NCBI GenBank assembly: GCA_019243595.1
Contig: JAFAUA010000582.1
Span: forward strand, 1-19,868
Length of the DNA stretch: 19,868 nucleotides
From: Acidimicrobiia bacterium
GTDB taxonomy: Bacteria; Actinomycetota; Acidimicrobiia; Acidimicrobiales; AC-14
Direction: 5' to 3'
The notes under the pieces are model-generated. The model did not search any database. It was not told the origin of the DNA and worked only from the letters and a program-made list of their open reading frames with translations. The translations under genes and the position numbers were made by a program. Of this stretch, positions 6,217 through 14,107 are shown one piece after another. Positions within the stretch are counted from its first letter, which is position 1; each line of letters starts with the position of its first letter.

Positions 6217-7111
6217 GGCAGGTCGCCGGGACCTCCCCGGCGAGCACGCCGCGCACGCTCTCGCACGCCAGACGCGCCATCGCCGTCCGCGTCGCCACCG
6301 TCGCGCTCCCCACGTGGGGCAGGAGCACAGCGCGGGGTGCGGCGAGCAACCGCGGGTGGACCGCCGGCTCCCGTTCGTAGACGTCGAGGCCGGCGGCGAA
6401 GAGCCGCCCCTCCTCGAGCGCGTCGGCGAGCGCCTCCTCCTCGACCACCGGGCCGCGGGAGGTGTTGACGAGCACCGCCGTCGTCTTCATGAGCGCCAGG
6501 CGGCGCCGATCGATCAAGTGCCTCGTCGATGCGGTCAACGGCACGTGAAGCGAGACGACGTCGGCGGCGGCCAATAGCTCCTCCAGTTCGGCGACGAAGC
6601 CCGGCTCCCCGGTCGGCGTGCGCGAGTGGTGCAGCACAGCCATGTCGAACCCAGCTGCACGGCGGGCGACGGCTCGACCGATGCGCCCGTAGCCGACGAC
6701 GCCGAGGGTGGCCCCGTGGACGTCCCGGCCGAGCCGGTCGAGCAGCCCGAACCCGGTCCAGCGGCCGGCGCGCAGGTCGGCCTCAGCCGCCCCGAACAAT
6801 CGAGAGGCAGCGATGATCAGACCGAAGGCGAGGTCGGCCGTCGTCTCGTCGAGCACGCCGGGTGTGTTGCAGACGGCCACCCCACGCGCCGTCGCCGCGT
6901 CGAGGTCGATGTGGTCGAAGCCGACGGACACAGTGGCCAGAACGCGCAGCTCGGGATAGCGATCCAGCGCTTCAGCGGAGAAGCGGTCGGTGAGCTGGCA
7001 CACGATCCCCTCGACATCAGTGCCGCCACCGACCAACTCGTGGCCGGCCAACGGATCGGTGGACCCGTCCGGCAACTCGGTCGTGATGAGGATCTTGTAC
7101 CGACCAGTCAA
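6194..7111 (-). CDS. D-2-hydroxyacid dehydrogenase (glyoxylate/hydroxypyruvate reductase-like)
   Basis: A 305-residue NAD(P)-dependent 2-hydroxyacid dehydrogenase. The N-terminal substrate-domain motif is LATVSVGFDHIDL (about 58-70). The Rossmann motif is GVVGYGRIG (137-145). The catalytic triad is visible as Arg219 (NTSRGPVV), Glu248 (YEREP) and His266 (LLPHVGSA). Such enzymes reversibly reduce 2-keto acids such as glyoxylate or hydroxypyruvate in the cytoplasm. TTG at 7111 is chosen because the protein then begins TGRYKILITTEL, the usual first strand. The upstream GTG at 7189 lies inside the divergent TetR gene. The starts of the two divergent genes are only 25 bases apart, suggesting shared control. 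The 3' end overlaps the convergent TetR gene by 23 bases. Confidence 0.9.
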   Translation of the reverse strand: MTGRYKILITTELPDGSTDPLAGHELVGGGTDVEGIVCQLTDRFSAEALDRYPELRVLATVSVGFDHIDLDAATARGVAVCNTPGVLDETTADLAFGLIIAASRLFGAAEADLRAGRWTGFGLLDRLGRDVHGATLGVVGYGRIGRAVARRAAGFDMAVLHHSRTPTGEPGFVAELEELLAAADVVSLHVPLTASTRHLIDRRRLALMKTTAVLVNTSRGPVVEEEALADALEEGRLFAAGLDVYEREPAVHPRLLAAPRAVLLPHVGSATVATRTAMARLACESVRGVLAGEVPATCLNPAVLA

Positions 7112-7119
7112 GACACGAA

Positions 7120-7133
7120 AGCTAACGTCAGCT
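7120..7133. promoter_or_regulatory. Imperfect 14-bp palindrome, candidate operator in a divergent gap
   Basis: AGCTAACGTCAGCT has six of seven symmetric pairs matching. It fills most of the 25-base gap between the dehydrogenase and TetR genes. The TANNNT box TAACGT (7123-7128), a possible -10 for the TetR gene at 7137, is inside it. Autoregulation by that TetR is a reasonable guess. Confidence 0.35.
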
Positions 7134-7136
7134 GCG

Positions 7137-7739
7137 ATGCCGGAACGCAGTCCGAAGTGGCAGGCGCGGAGGCAGGAGATCGTCGACACCTCGGCCCGCC
7201 TCTTCGCCAGGAACGGCTATCACGCCACCGGCATCACCGAGCTGTGCGAGGCCAACGACCTCGGCAAGGGCGCCCTCTACCACTACATCGGGTCCAAGGA
7301 GGAGCTGCTGGTCGCCATCCACGACCGGGTGATGGATGAGGTCATGGGCGGCGCCGACCGGGTCGCCGCGTCGGGTGGGTCGCCGTCGGCCCAGCTCGCC
7401 ATGCTCGGCGACGAGCTGCTCGACATCATCGACCGGTACCCCGATCACGTCTGGGTGTTCCTGCACGAGTTCCACGTGCTCACCGGCGACAACGCCAAGC
7501 AGTTCAGCGGCCGGCGCCGCGACTACGAACGCCGGGTCGAGGCGATCCTCCAGCTAGGAGTCGACACGGGCGAGTTCCGCGACATTGACCCGTGGCTGAC
7601 GGCCCGAGCCTGGTTGGGGATGCACAACTACACGTACCTCTGGCTGCAGGCCGGCGGCCGCGTCTCAGCACGCGACGTAGCGAAGCCGTTCGCCGAGCTC
7701 TTCGTGCGCGGCATCGGAAAGCCCACGCCCGCCAAGTGA
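7137..7739 (+). CDS. TetR/AcrR family transcriptional regulator
   Basis: A 200-residue regulator. The DNA-binding domain is complete: RQEIVDTSARLFARNGYHAT (helix one), ITELCEANDLGKGALYHYIGSKEELL (HTH and helix four). The C-terminal part, with YPDHVWVFLHEFHVL and a Trp-rich WLTARAWLGMHNYTYLW stretch, resembles the ligand domains of KstR2-type actinobacterial regulators that sense acyl-CoA intermediates; that similarity is from memory and approximate. ATG at 7137 begins MPERSPKW just before helix one. Earlier in-frame starts would run into the dehydrogenase gene. It is divergent from the dehydrogenase and ends seven bases before the convergent binding-protein gene, so it could regulate either neighbour or itself. 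Confidence 0.9.
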   Translation: MPERSPKWQARRQEIVDTSARLFARNGYHATGITELCEANDLGKGALYHYIGSKEELLVAIHDRVMDEVMGGADRVAASGGSPSAQLAMLGDELLDIIDRYPDHVWVFLHEFHVLTGDNAKQFSGRRRDYERRVEAILQLGVDTGEFRDIDPWLTARAWLGMHNYTYLWLQAGGRVSARDVAKPFAELFVRGIGKPTPAK

Positions 7740-7746
7740 CGGACGA

Positions 7747-9258
7747 TCAGCCGTTGTATCGGTAGAAGTTGGGCGCCCCGGTGCAGTTGAAGCCGCTCGG
7801 GTTGACCGCGTCACGCACGAACTTCTCGTTGGTGATGTCGACGATGATGTAGCAAGGCGGAGGCGCCTTGCCCGCCGGGTTGGCGGTGGACTGGATGCCG
7901 TCGGCATCAAAGCTGGTCACCTGTTTCAGCCCGTTCGTCAGGTTGTCGCGGGTGAGCCCGCCGCCTGCGTTGAGGCCCTTGAGGAAGAGCAACCCCGACA
8001 TCCAGCCCCACACCGCGAAGTCGTTCGGGAGATCTCCGCCGGACACCGCCTTGTACCACTTGTCGAACAGCGCGATCGCCGGAACGCTGTTCGCGTCTTC
8101 GCCCTGGTACAGGGCGCTTTGGCTGTAGAGCACCGACCCATTGGCGGCCGAGCCCGCCTCCGACAGGAAGGTCGGGTCGTAGGCGTTCGACGAGTAGCTG
8201 GCAAAAGGCATCTGCAGGCCCACCGCCTGCATGGCTTTGGCCACGTCGGCGTAGTACGAGCCGATGGCGAGGAACATCAGGCCCTGGGCACCGGCCGACT
8301 TCATGGCTTGGGCATCGGCGCGAAAGTCCGTCTGCGTCGGCTCGATGTTGAGGTTCTGGTAGACGAACTTGTATCCGATCGACTCCAGACCGGCAATGCC
8401 GGCCTTGGTCTCCTCCAGCGCCGTCGCCTGGTTCAGACCCAGGACCGCCATCTTGGTGACGGCCTGTGGGAACCGCGACTTGAAGTACACGTACGGCGCC
8501 AGGTTGACGCCCGGCGGCTGGGGCTGCGGCGAGAAGTTGTTGGGCAGGTTGAAGCGGTCATGGCTGAGGGCCTCGCCGATGTCGGGGATGCCGCTCTGCT
8601 TCAGCGACGACGCGCCGCCCTGGTCGACCCCGGAGTCCGAGCCGACCATGGCGAACACCGAGTTGGCGAGCGACTGCGTCGCCGTGGCGTTCTGGCTCAC
8701 GTCGAGGTTGTCGTCGGCGATCTTGAGCACGACCTTGCGACCGCAGATGCCGCCGATGCTGTTGAGGTACCCGACAAAGGCGTTCATCGAGTCGATGGAG
8801 CCCTTCTCGAGTCCGGGGATCGGGCCCGTCTCGGTGGTGACCATCCCGAGGTCGACTTCGGTCGGCGTGATGCCGGGGCCGCTGGCCGGCCCCTTGCACA
8901 CCGCAGGATCGACGCCGGCCGTCGACCCGGCGCCCTTGCTCGCTGCGGCCGCCGGACCCTGACTCGCGCCACCGCTCGAGGACTTTGCCCCCGCCGACCC
9001 GCCAGACGGCCCGGACGCGGCGCCCGGACCGGCAGACACGGCGCCGCCACCGGATGTCGATGCGCCCACGTCACCGCCGCCGACCGACGCGGCCGCACCC
9101 TCTCCACCGCTGTTGGCCCCGGTTCTGTTGAGGGCAGCGACCTGCTTCGGCGTGAGCCGCGACCCGCAGCTGGCGGCGAACAACGAGAGCGCCGCGACGA
9201 GGACGACGGTGGTCCTGCTGACGGGTCTCCGTGCCGACCGGGCCAAGGTGAGAATCAT
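7747..9258 (-). CDS. Branched-chain-type ABC transporter substrate-binding lipoprotein
   Basis: A 503-residue extracytoplasmic binding protein. The N-terminus has Arg residues, a hydrophobic stretch (VVLVAALSLFAASC) and a lipobox-like AASC with lipidated Cys31. An unusually long Gly/Ser/Ala linker of roughly 85 residues (about 32-116) follows. The Leu/Ile/Val-binding-like fold (Peripla_BP_6 type) begins near VDLGMVTTETG and includes SMNAFVGYLNSIGGICGRKV and FAMVGSDSG. It would capture a ligand outside the membrane and pass it to the permease encoded divergently at 9345. Ligands of this family include amino acids, amides, aromatic and aliphatic acids, so the substrate is not determined. ATG at 9258 lies inside a 19-bp palindrome, suggesting repression at the start site. 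The 3' end lies seven bases from a convergent TetR gene. Confidence 0.9.
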   Translation of the reverse strand: MILTLARSARRPVSRTTVVLVAALSLFAASCGSRLTPKQVAALNRTGANSGGEGAAASVGGGDVGASTSGGGAVSAGPGAASGPSGGSAGAKSSSGGASQGPAAAASKGAGSTAGVDPAVCKGPASGPGITPTEVDLGMVTTETGPIPGLEKGSIDSMNAFVGYLNSIGGICGRKVVLKIADDNLDVSQNATATQSLANSVFAMVGSDSGVDQGGASSLKQSGIPDIGEALSHDRFNLPNNFSPQPQPPGVNLAPYVYFKSRFPQAVTKMAVLGLNQATALEETKAGIAGLESIGYKFVYQNLNIEPTQTDFRADAQAMKSAGAQGLMFLAIGSYYADVAKAMQAVGLQMPFASYSSNAYDPTFLSEAGSAANGSVLYSQSALYQGEDANSVPAIALFDKWYKAVSGGDLPNDFAVWGWMSGLLFLKGLNAGGGLTRDNLTNGLKQVTSFDADGIQSTANPAGKAPPPCYIIVDITNEKFVRDAVNPSGFNCTGAPNFYRYNG

Positions 9259-9266
9259 ACTCTCAC
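9248..9266. promoter_or_regulatory. 19-bp imperfect palindrome over the binding-protein start, candidate operator
   Basis: GTGAGAATCATACTCTCAC has perfect six-base arms (GTGAGA/TCTCAC), with seven of nine symmetric pairs matching. It covers the ATG (9258-9256) of the binding-protein gene and lies in the divergent gap to the permease gene. It could be an operator controlling both arms of the transport locus. The protein that binds it is unknown. Confidence 0.4.
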
Positions 9267-9344
9267 TTTCGGATGCGGACTTGCCGTATTCGGGCTATGG
9301 TGTTCCCGGCCGGCACGAGCTCTGAGCCGCGAACGAGGATCACC

Positions 9345-11291
9345 TTGGGAGAGTTCATAGGGCTCACCATCGCTGGGCTCGCGTTGGGCGCGATCTACGC
9401 CATCGCTGCGTCCGGGCTGGTGGTGACGTACACCACCAGCAGGGTCTTCAACTTGGCTCACGGCGCCATCGGCATGGTGATGGCGTTCGTGTACTGGCAG
9501 CTGCGCGTCGAGCAGCACTGGAACGCCCCGCTCGCCCTCTTCGTCGCCCTGCTCCTTGTCGCCCCCGCGATCGGCCTGATCATCGAGGCGACGCTCATCC
9601 GGCGGCTCAACCCCAACGACACGGGGATGGCGCTGGTCGTGACGCTGGCGGTCATGGTGGCCCTCATGGGTATCGCCTTCACCCTCTGGCCGCAAACGAA
9701 GGGCCGGCTGCTCCCGGTGTTCTTCGGCCCCAACGCCCACCTCTCGGTCGCCGGGCAGTTGATCACCTACGAGGAGCTGATCTCGATCGCCCTCGCCGTC
9801 GCGACCGCCGTCGGCCTCCGGCTTTTCTTCTTCAACACGCGCATCGGGATCGCCATGCGCGGTGTAGTGGACGACCGCCAGCTGATGTCGATGAACGGCC
9901 GGAGCCCGGCGATGCTCAGCGCCCTCTCCTGGGCCATCGGCGCCGCCCTCGGCGGGCTGGCGGGGATCCTGACGGCGTCGACGTACCAGCTCGACATCAT
10001 CAACCTGACGCTGCTCGTCCTGAACAGCTTCGCGGCCGCCATGCTCGGCCGCCTCCGCAACCTCATCCTCACCTTTGTTGGGGCGATCGTGCTCGGCCTC
10101 CTCGACGCCTACGTCGTCGGATACCTCAAGCTCACCGGCTGGCTCGTTCACCTGCGGCCGGTGCTACCGACGCTCTTCCTTTTCGTGGTGCTGATCGCCC
10201 TCCCCGCCGTCCACCTCCGGTCCGGGACGGCGGTCATCTCCCGGGCGATCCGGATCCCCGCCGGAGCACGGAGCCTTGGCAACGGCGCCGCGCTGGTCGT
10301 GCTCGCCATTGTCGTCGCCCCGTTCCTGCACGGCACCGTCCTCGGCAACGTGAACGCGGGCGTGGCGCTCGGGATCGGCGCCCTGTCGATCGTGCTCCTC
10401 TGCGGCTACGGCGGTTACGTCTCGCTCGCTCAGTACGCGTTCTTCGGCTTCGGCGCCTGGCTGTTCAGCGAGGTCGGTCACGGCGGCAATCCCGTCGGAC
10501 TTCTCGTCGCCGCCGCGGCCGGCGCCGTGCTCGGCGCGATCGTCGCCCTCCCGGCGCTGCGCCTGCGCGGGCTGGAGCTCGCGCTGTCGACGCTCGCCTT
10601 CGGCCAGCTCGCCTACTACATGTTCTTCCTGCAGCCCGAGGTCATGGGCAGGAGCGACCTCGCCATACCGCGGCTCCACCTGCCCGGCATCTCGCTCGAG
10701 AGCGGCGACCGGAACCTCATCTTCCTCAGCATTGTGTTCGCGCTGGCGTCGGCCGGTGTGTTGGCGCTGCGGCGCAGTCGCTTCGGCCGCATCCTCGTCG
10801 CGTCCAAGGACAGCCAGGTGGCCGTGGCCACCCTTGGGCTCAACCTCCGTCTGTCGAAGATCCTGTTGTTCGCGCTGGCCACCGCCCTCGCCACCTTCGG
10901 CGGCGCCCTCTACGGCTCGACGCAGCGGCTCGTCACCGCCGACAACTTCCAATACGTGTCGAGTCTCTTCATCGTCCTCATTGTCTACGTCTACGGCGTT
11001 TCAACGCCCGGCGCAGCACTGGCGGGAGGACTGTCGCTGGCGATCGCGCCGCTTCTTGCGGTGCACATCCCGGTGCGCTTCCAGGCCGTCACCTACTTCA
11101 TGACCGGGTTCGGCGCCTTCGTGCTGCTCGGCCGACCGACGGGCATCATCCCGGCCGTCAGCGAATGGCTGCACGACAGGTTGCCGCGACGCGTCATGGG
11201 ACATACCGGCGGGCCGCCGCCAGTCGTGGTCCCGCGTGAGCCCTCGCGACCGACAGTGGAGGTGAGCCGCGCTGCTGCTTCAGACGCATGA
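9345..11291 (+). CDS. Fused LivH-LivM branched-chain-type ABC permease
   Basis: A 648-residue polytopic protein combining both permeases of a Liv transporter. The LivH half (about 1-290) has the expected opening LTIAGLALGAIYAIAASGL, the RVFNLAHGAIGM motif and a cytoplasmic coupling loop around RIGIAMRGVVDDRQLMSMNG. The LivM half (about 320-610) has GYGGYVSLAQYAFFGFGAW and the coupling loop SKDSQVAVATLGLNLRLSK. A soluble tail of about 40 residues follows. TTG at 9345 is chosen because GAGG lies six bases upstream and the protein then starts at the usual LivH position. ATG codons at 9297 and 9273 are alternatives without a Shine-Dalgarno sequence. It should pair with the divergent binding lipoprotein and the ATPases downstream, with which it overlaps. 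Confidence 0.9.
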   Translation: MGEFIGLTIAGLALGAIYAIAASGLVVTYTTSRVFNLAHGAIGMVMAFVYWQLRVEQHWNAPLALFVALLLVAPAIGLIIEATLIRRLNPNDTGMALVVTLAVMVALMGIAFTLWPQTKGRLLPVFFGPNAHLSVAGQLITYEELISIALAVATAVGLRLFFFNTRIGIAMRGVVDDRQLMSMNGRSPAMLSALSWAIGAALGGLAGILTASTYQLDIINLTLLVLNSFAAAMLGRLRNLILTFVGAIVLGLLDAYVVGYLKLTGWLVHLRPVLPTLFLFVVLIALPAVHLRSGTAVISRAIRIPAGARSLGNGAALVVLAIVVAPFLHGTVLGNVNAGVALGIGALSIVLLCGYGGYVSLAQYAFFGFGAWLFSEVGHGGNPVGLLVAAAAGAVLGAIVALPALRLRGLELALSTLAFGQLAYYMFFLQPEVMGRSDLAIPRLHLPGISLESGDRNLIFLSIVFALASAGVLALRRSRFGRILVASKDSQVAVATLGLNLRLSKILLFALATALATFGGALYGSTQRLVTADNFQYVSSLFIVLIVYVYGVSTPGAALAGGLSLAIAPLLAVHIPVRFQAVTYFMTGFGAFVLLGRPTGIIPAVSEWLHDRLPRRVMGHTGGPPPVVVPREPSRPTVEVSRAAASDA

Positions 11292-12000
11292 GGTCACCGT
11301 CCGCTTCGGCGGCGTGACCGCACTCGACGCGGTGAGCATCGGCGCCGAAGAGGCGATGGTCACCGGCCTGATCGGACCCAACGGCGCCGGCAAGACAACG
11401 TTGTTCAACGTCATCACCGGCCTGCAGGCGCCGAGTGGCGGCCGCGTGCTGTTCGACGACGACGACGTCACTGGTCTGTCTGTGCACCGCCGCGCCCAGC
11501 TGGGACTGGCTCGCACCTTCCAGCGCCTGGAGCTGTTCGGGTCAATGACCGTGCGGGAGAACGTCCAGACCGCGGCCGAGATCTGCGAGCTCTGGAGCCG
11601 GCAGGAGACGCCGGCCCGCACCAGAACCGAGGAGATCCTCGACCGCGTCGGCCTCCGCGCCGTCGCCGACACCGCAGCCCACACGCTTCCTACGGGCCTC
11701 GCCCGCCTGACCGAGCTGGGCCGGGCCCTGGCGACGAGCCCTCGCCTGCTGCTGCTCGACGAGCCCGGCTCGGGCCTCGACAGCGCGGAGTCTGAGGAGT
11801 TCGCGGCACTCCTGGCGGATTTGGCTTCAGAAGGTGCGGCGATTCTCCTCGTCGAACACGATATGGATCTCGTCATGCAGGCCTGCGCCCAGATCCACGT
11901 GCTCGACTTCGGCGTCCACATCGCGTCGGGCGCCCCGGATCAGATCCGGAGCGACGCGGAGGTCCGGCGGGCCTACCTCGGTGAGCCGGTGGAAGCATGA
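11272..12000 (+). CDS. LivG-type ABC transporter ATP-binding protein
   Basis: A 242-residue ATPase. Walker A is GPNGAGKTT, the Q-loop region is LARTFQRLELF, Walker B is LLLLDEPGSGLD and the H-loop is LVEHDMD. The signature reads LPTGLARLTEL instead of the usual LSYGQQR form. It energises uptake with LivF at the inner face of the membrane. The domain's first strand (LLLQTHEVTVRFGGVTAL) begins upstream of the first canonical in-frame start, a GTG at 11314. In that frame a TGA lies at 11263-11265, leaving CTG at 11272 as the likely start, nine bases after a strong GGAGG (11258-11262). It would overlap the permease gene by 20 bases. An alternative is that permease and ATPase were one fused gene now separated by a one-base frameshift. 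Confidence 0.85.
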   Translation: MLLQTHEVTVRFGGVTALDAVSIGAEEAMVTGLIGPNGAGKTTLFNVITGLQAPSGGRVLFDDDDVTGLSVHRRAQLGLARTFQRLELFGSMTVRENVQTAAEICELWSRQETPARTRTEEILDRVGLRAVADTAAHTLPTGLARLTELGRALATSPRLLLLDEPGSGLDSAESEEFAALLADLASEGAAILLVEHDMDLVMQACAQIHVLDFGVHIASGAPDQIRSDAEVRRAYLGEPVEA

Positions 12001-12707
12001 GCGCGTACGCCATCGAGCTCATCGACGTGCACGCCGCCTACGGCGGCATCGAGGTGCTGCACGGCGTCGATCTCGTCGTTCCCGAGGGCGCACTCGTCGC
12101 CATGCTCGGTCCCAACGGCGCCGGAAAGAGCACGACGCTCAAGGCGATCGACGGTCGGCTGACGCCGACCGGCGGGTGCGTCCACATCGCCGGTCGACAC
12201 ATGAACGGTGCGTCGACCAAGCAGTTGGCGCGGGCGGGAGTGTGCAGCATCCCCGAGGGCCGCGGGATCTTTCCCAATCTCACCGTGGAGGAGAACCTCC
12301 GCATGTTGACCCAGCTGCACGCGGACCTCCCCATGTCCGAGGTCGCCGAGCGCACCTACGCCCGCTTCCCGATCCTGGGCCAACGCCACACGCAGCTGGC
12401 GGGCACGTTGTCCGGCGGCGAGCAGCAGATGCTGGCCATGTCCCGGGCCCTGGTCTCCGATCCATCGGTGCTGCTCGTCGACGAACCGTCGATGGGGCTC
12501 GCACCTCGCATCGTCGCCGAGGTCTACGACGTTCTTAGGCAGCTGGCGGCCGAGGGCATCACAATGCTGCTCGTGGAGCAGTTCGCTCAGATGGCACTGT
12601 CAATCGCCGACTACGCGGCGGTGATGATCCAGGGCCAGATCGTCACCTTCGCCGAACCGGCCGACCTCGGCGACGTGGCGGGCGCGTACCTGGGGGCGTC
12701 GGCGTGA
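11997..12707 (+). CDS. LivF-type ABC transporter ATP-binding protein
   Basis: A 236-residue ATPase with all core motifs intact: Walker A GPNGAGKST (about 38-46), the LivF-type CSIPEGRGIFPNLTVEENL segment, signature LSGGEQQ, Walker B VLLVDEPSMGLAP and H-loop-like LVEQ, where Gln replaces His, as is usual for LivF. It forms a heterodimer with LivG to power the Liv transporter. ATG at 11997 overlaps the LivG stop as ATGA, so the two are probably translationally coupled. The stop in turn overlaps the GTG of the next gene, which ties the envelope protein at 12704 to the transporter operon. Confidence 0.95.
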   Translation: MSAYAIELIDVHAAYGGIEVLHGVDLVVPEGALVAMLGPNGAGKSTTLKAIDGRLTPTGGCVHIAGRHMNGASTKQLARAGVCSIPEGRGIFPNLTVEENLRMLTQLHADLPMSEVAERTYARFPILGQRHTQLAGTLSGGEQQMLAMSRALVSDPSVLLVDEPSMGLAPRIVAEVYDVLRQLAAEGITMLLVEQFAQMALSIADYAAVMIQGQIVTFAEPADLGDVAGAYLGASA

Positions 12708-14107
12708 GGCGCCGCGTTCTCTGTGTCGGCACGGCGCTGGCGATTGTGTGCGCGGCCGTCGTCACCGGCTTAGTCGGTGCCGGCCCGGCGCGGGCCAACA
12801 CAGACCTCATCGGGTGGACGACCCAGGCCGACGCCAACGTCGTCGACATCGTGATCGACAACGAGTCCGGTCTTGCCGGCTCGCATCCCCTGTCGGCCAT
12901 CGACATCCCCGAGAATTTCTCGAGCTATCAGACCGGTCCCCTCGGCTATGCCCTCGCCACCCTCGCCTGGCCCGGATCAGTGGCGGGCAACTTCGGCTCG
13001 CTGGCCGGCGAGGTCGGGTTCCCGCCGTCGACGGCGCCGATCACGAGCCAGCTCAACGATCCCCTGAAGGCCGCCACCTTCTTCCCGGCCGGGCCGGCCG
13101 ACTCGACGTTCCCGGCCGGGGCGCCGTCGACCGGCGGACTGCAGATGGTGTCCCACGCAGATGCCAACGGCTCGTGGGCCAAGGCGGCGCTGGCCAACGT
13201 CTCGGTCCCGCAGCTGTTCGACGTGCAGGGCGTGCAGGGCGATACGACCGTCACGGCGACGTCGGCTGCTGAGTCGAAGGCATCGGGCTCCTTCCACTCG
13301 CTGAGCCTGGCGGGCGGTCTGATCAAGATCGGCGCCACGACCTCCTCGGCATCGGCGAAGAGCGACGGCAAAGATCCGAACGGCACGGCGACAACGCACA
13401 TCGGCGCCATCACCATCGCCGGCCAGCAGGTACACGTCGGCAACGACGGCATCGTCGTCGGACCGTCGAGCTCTCCCGCGTCCGGCGTGCTGTCGTCCGC
13501 CGACGCGGTGAATCAGGTCATCTCCGCGCTCAAGCTCAAGATCACGCCGCTCCCCCAGACGGAGTCCAAGAAGGCGCCCGCCGAGCAGATCATGTCGGGC
13601 GGTCTCCAGATCAGCTTCGTCCTGCCGTCCCTTCCGGACCTGCACCTCAACTGCACGACGCTCCCCCCGCAGCTCGCCCAGCTCGGCGTGCTGTGCACGC
13701 TTCCCGACGTCCTCAAGGGCATCAACGCCACATTCACGATCGGACGGGTGGCGGCAACCGCGATCGGCGCCCCGCCGTTCGACCTCGCAGCCCTCGGCCA
13801 GGAGGGTCCGAATCTCCCGTCGGTGCTGGGGAGCACGGCGTCCGACATCGGCGGTAGCGGCGGCCTGGCCAGTCTCGGCGCGCCGGGCGCCAGCGGCGGG
13901 GGCACGAGCTCGACGCCGGCGACGCCGGGCTCGCTCCCCAACGAGCGCATCGCCGTGGACAAGATCTCGCTGTCGTCACCGATCGGGCTCGGACTCCTTG
14001 TCAGCCTGTTGGCGATCGCCTTCGCGTGCGGCTTGTTTTTGCGGCGGCTGACCGGCGCGCTCGGCGCGGCCGCCCCTGTCGAATGCCCCATGGAGGACGG
14101 ACCATGA
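12704..14107 (+). CDS. Secreted, C-terminally membrane-anchored protein of unknown function in the Liv operon
   Basis: A 467-residue protein I cannot assign to a named family. It has an Arg-rich N-terminus, a hydrophobic core and a likely signal peptidase site after AGPARA (about residue 31). The large extracytoplasmic part is rich in Gly, Ser, Ala and Thr and seems mostly beta-strand (for example the THIGAITIAGQQVHVGNDGI stretch). Two Cys residues (NCTTLP and LCTLPD) lie close together and could pair. A low-complexity Gly/Ser/Thr/Pro stretch leads to one membrane helix near 429-446, then an RR pair and a short cytoplasmic tail. GTG at 12704 overlaps the LivF stop as GTGA. Its position suggests an accessory role in substrate capture or in linking the transporter to the cell envelope; that is inference. 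Confidence 0.8.
   Translation: MRRRVLCVGTALAIVCAAVVTGLVGAGPARANTDLIGWTTQADANVVDIVIDNESGLAGSHPLSAIDIPENFSSYQTGPLGYALATLAWPGSVAGNFGSLAGEVGFPPSTAPITSQLNDPLKAATFFPAGPADSTFPAGAPSTGGLQMVSHADANGSWAKAALANVSVPQLFDVQGVQGDTTVTATSAAESKASGSFHSLSLAGGLIKIGATTSSASAKSDGKDPNGTATTHIGAITIAGQQVHVGNDGIVVGPSSSPASGVLSSADAVNQVISALKLKITPLPQTESKKAPAEQIMSGGLQISFVLPSLPDLHLNCTTLPPQLAQLGVLCTLPDVLKGINATFTIGRVAATAIGAPPFDLAALGQEGPNLPSVLGSTASDIGGSGGLASLGAPGASGGGTSSTPATPGSLPNERIAVDKISLSSPIGLGLLVSLLAIAFACGLFLRRLTGALGAAAPVECPMEDGP

Noticed and set aside
8895..9170. GC-rich repetitive tract considered as a DNA repeat or minisatellite
   Set aside because: It encodes the Gly/Ser/Ala linker of the lipoprotein and shows no exact repeat unit at DNA level.
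8119..9360. A 413-codon plus-strand frame antisense to the binding-protein gene
   Set aside because: It is Arg/His/Gly-rich with no motif. The opposite frame encodes a clear lipoprotein with a complete binding fold.
9255..10952. Long minus-strand frames antisense to the permease gene
   Set aside because: They are charged Glu/Asp/Arg/His-rich translations typical of antisense reading of GC-rich membrane protein genes.
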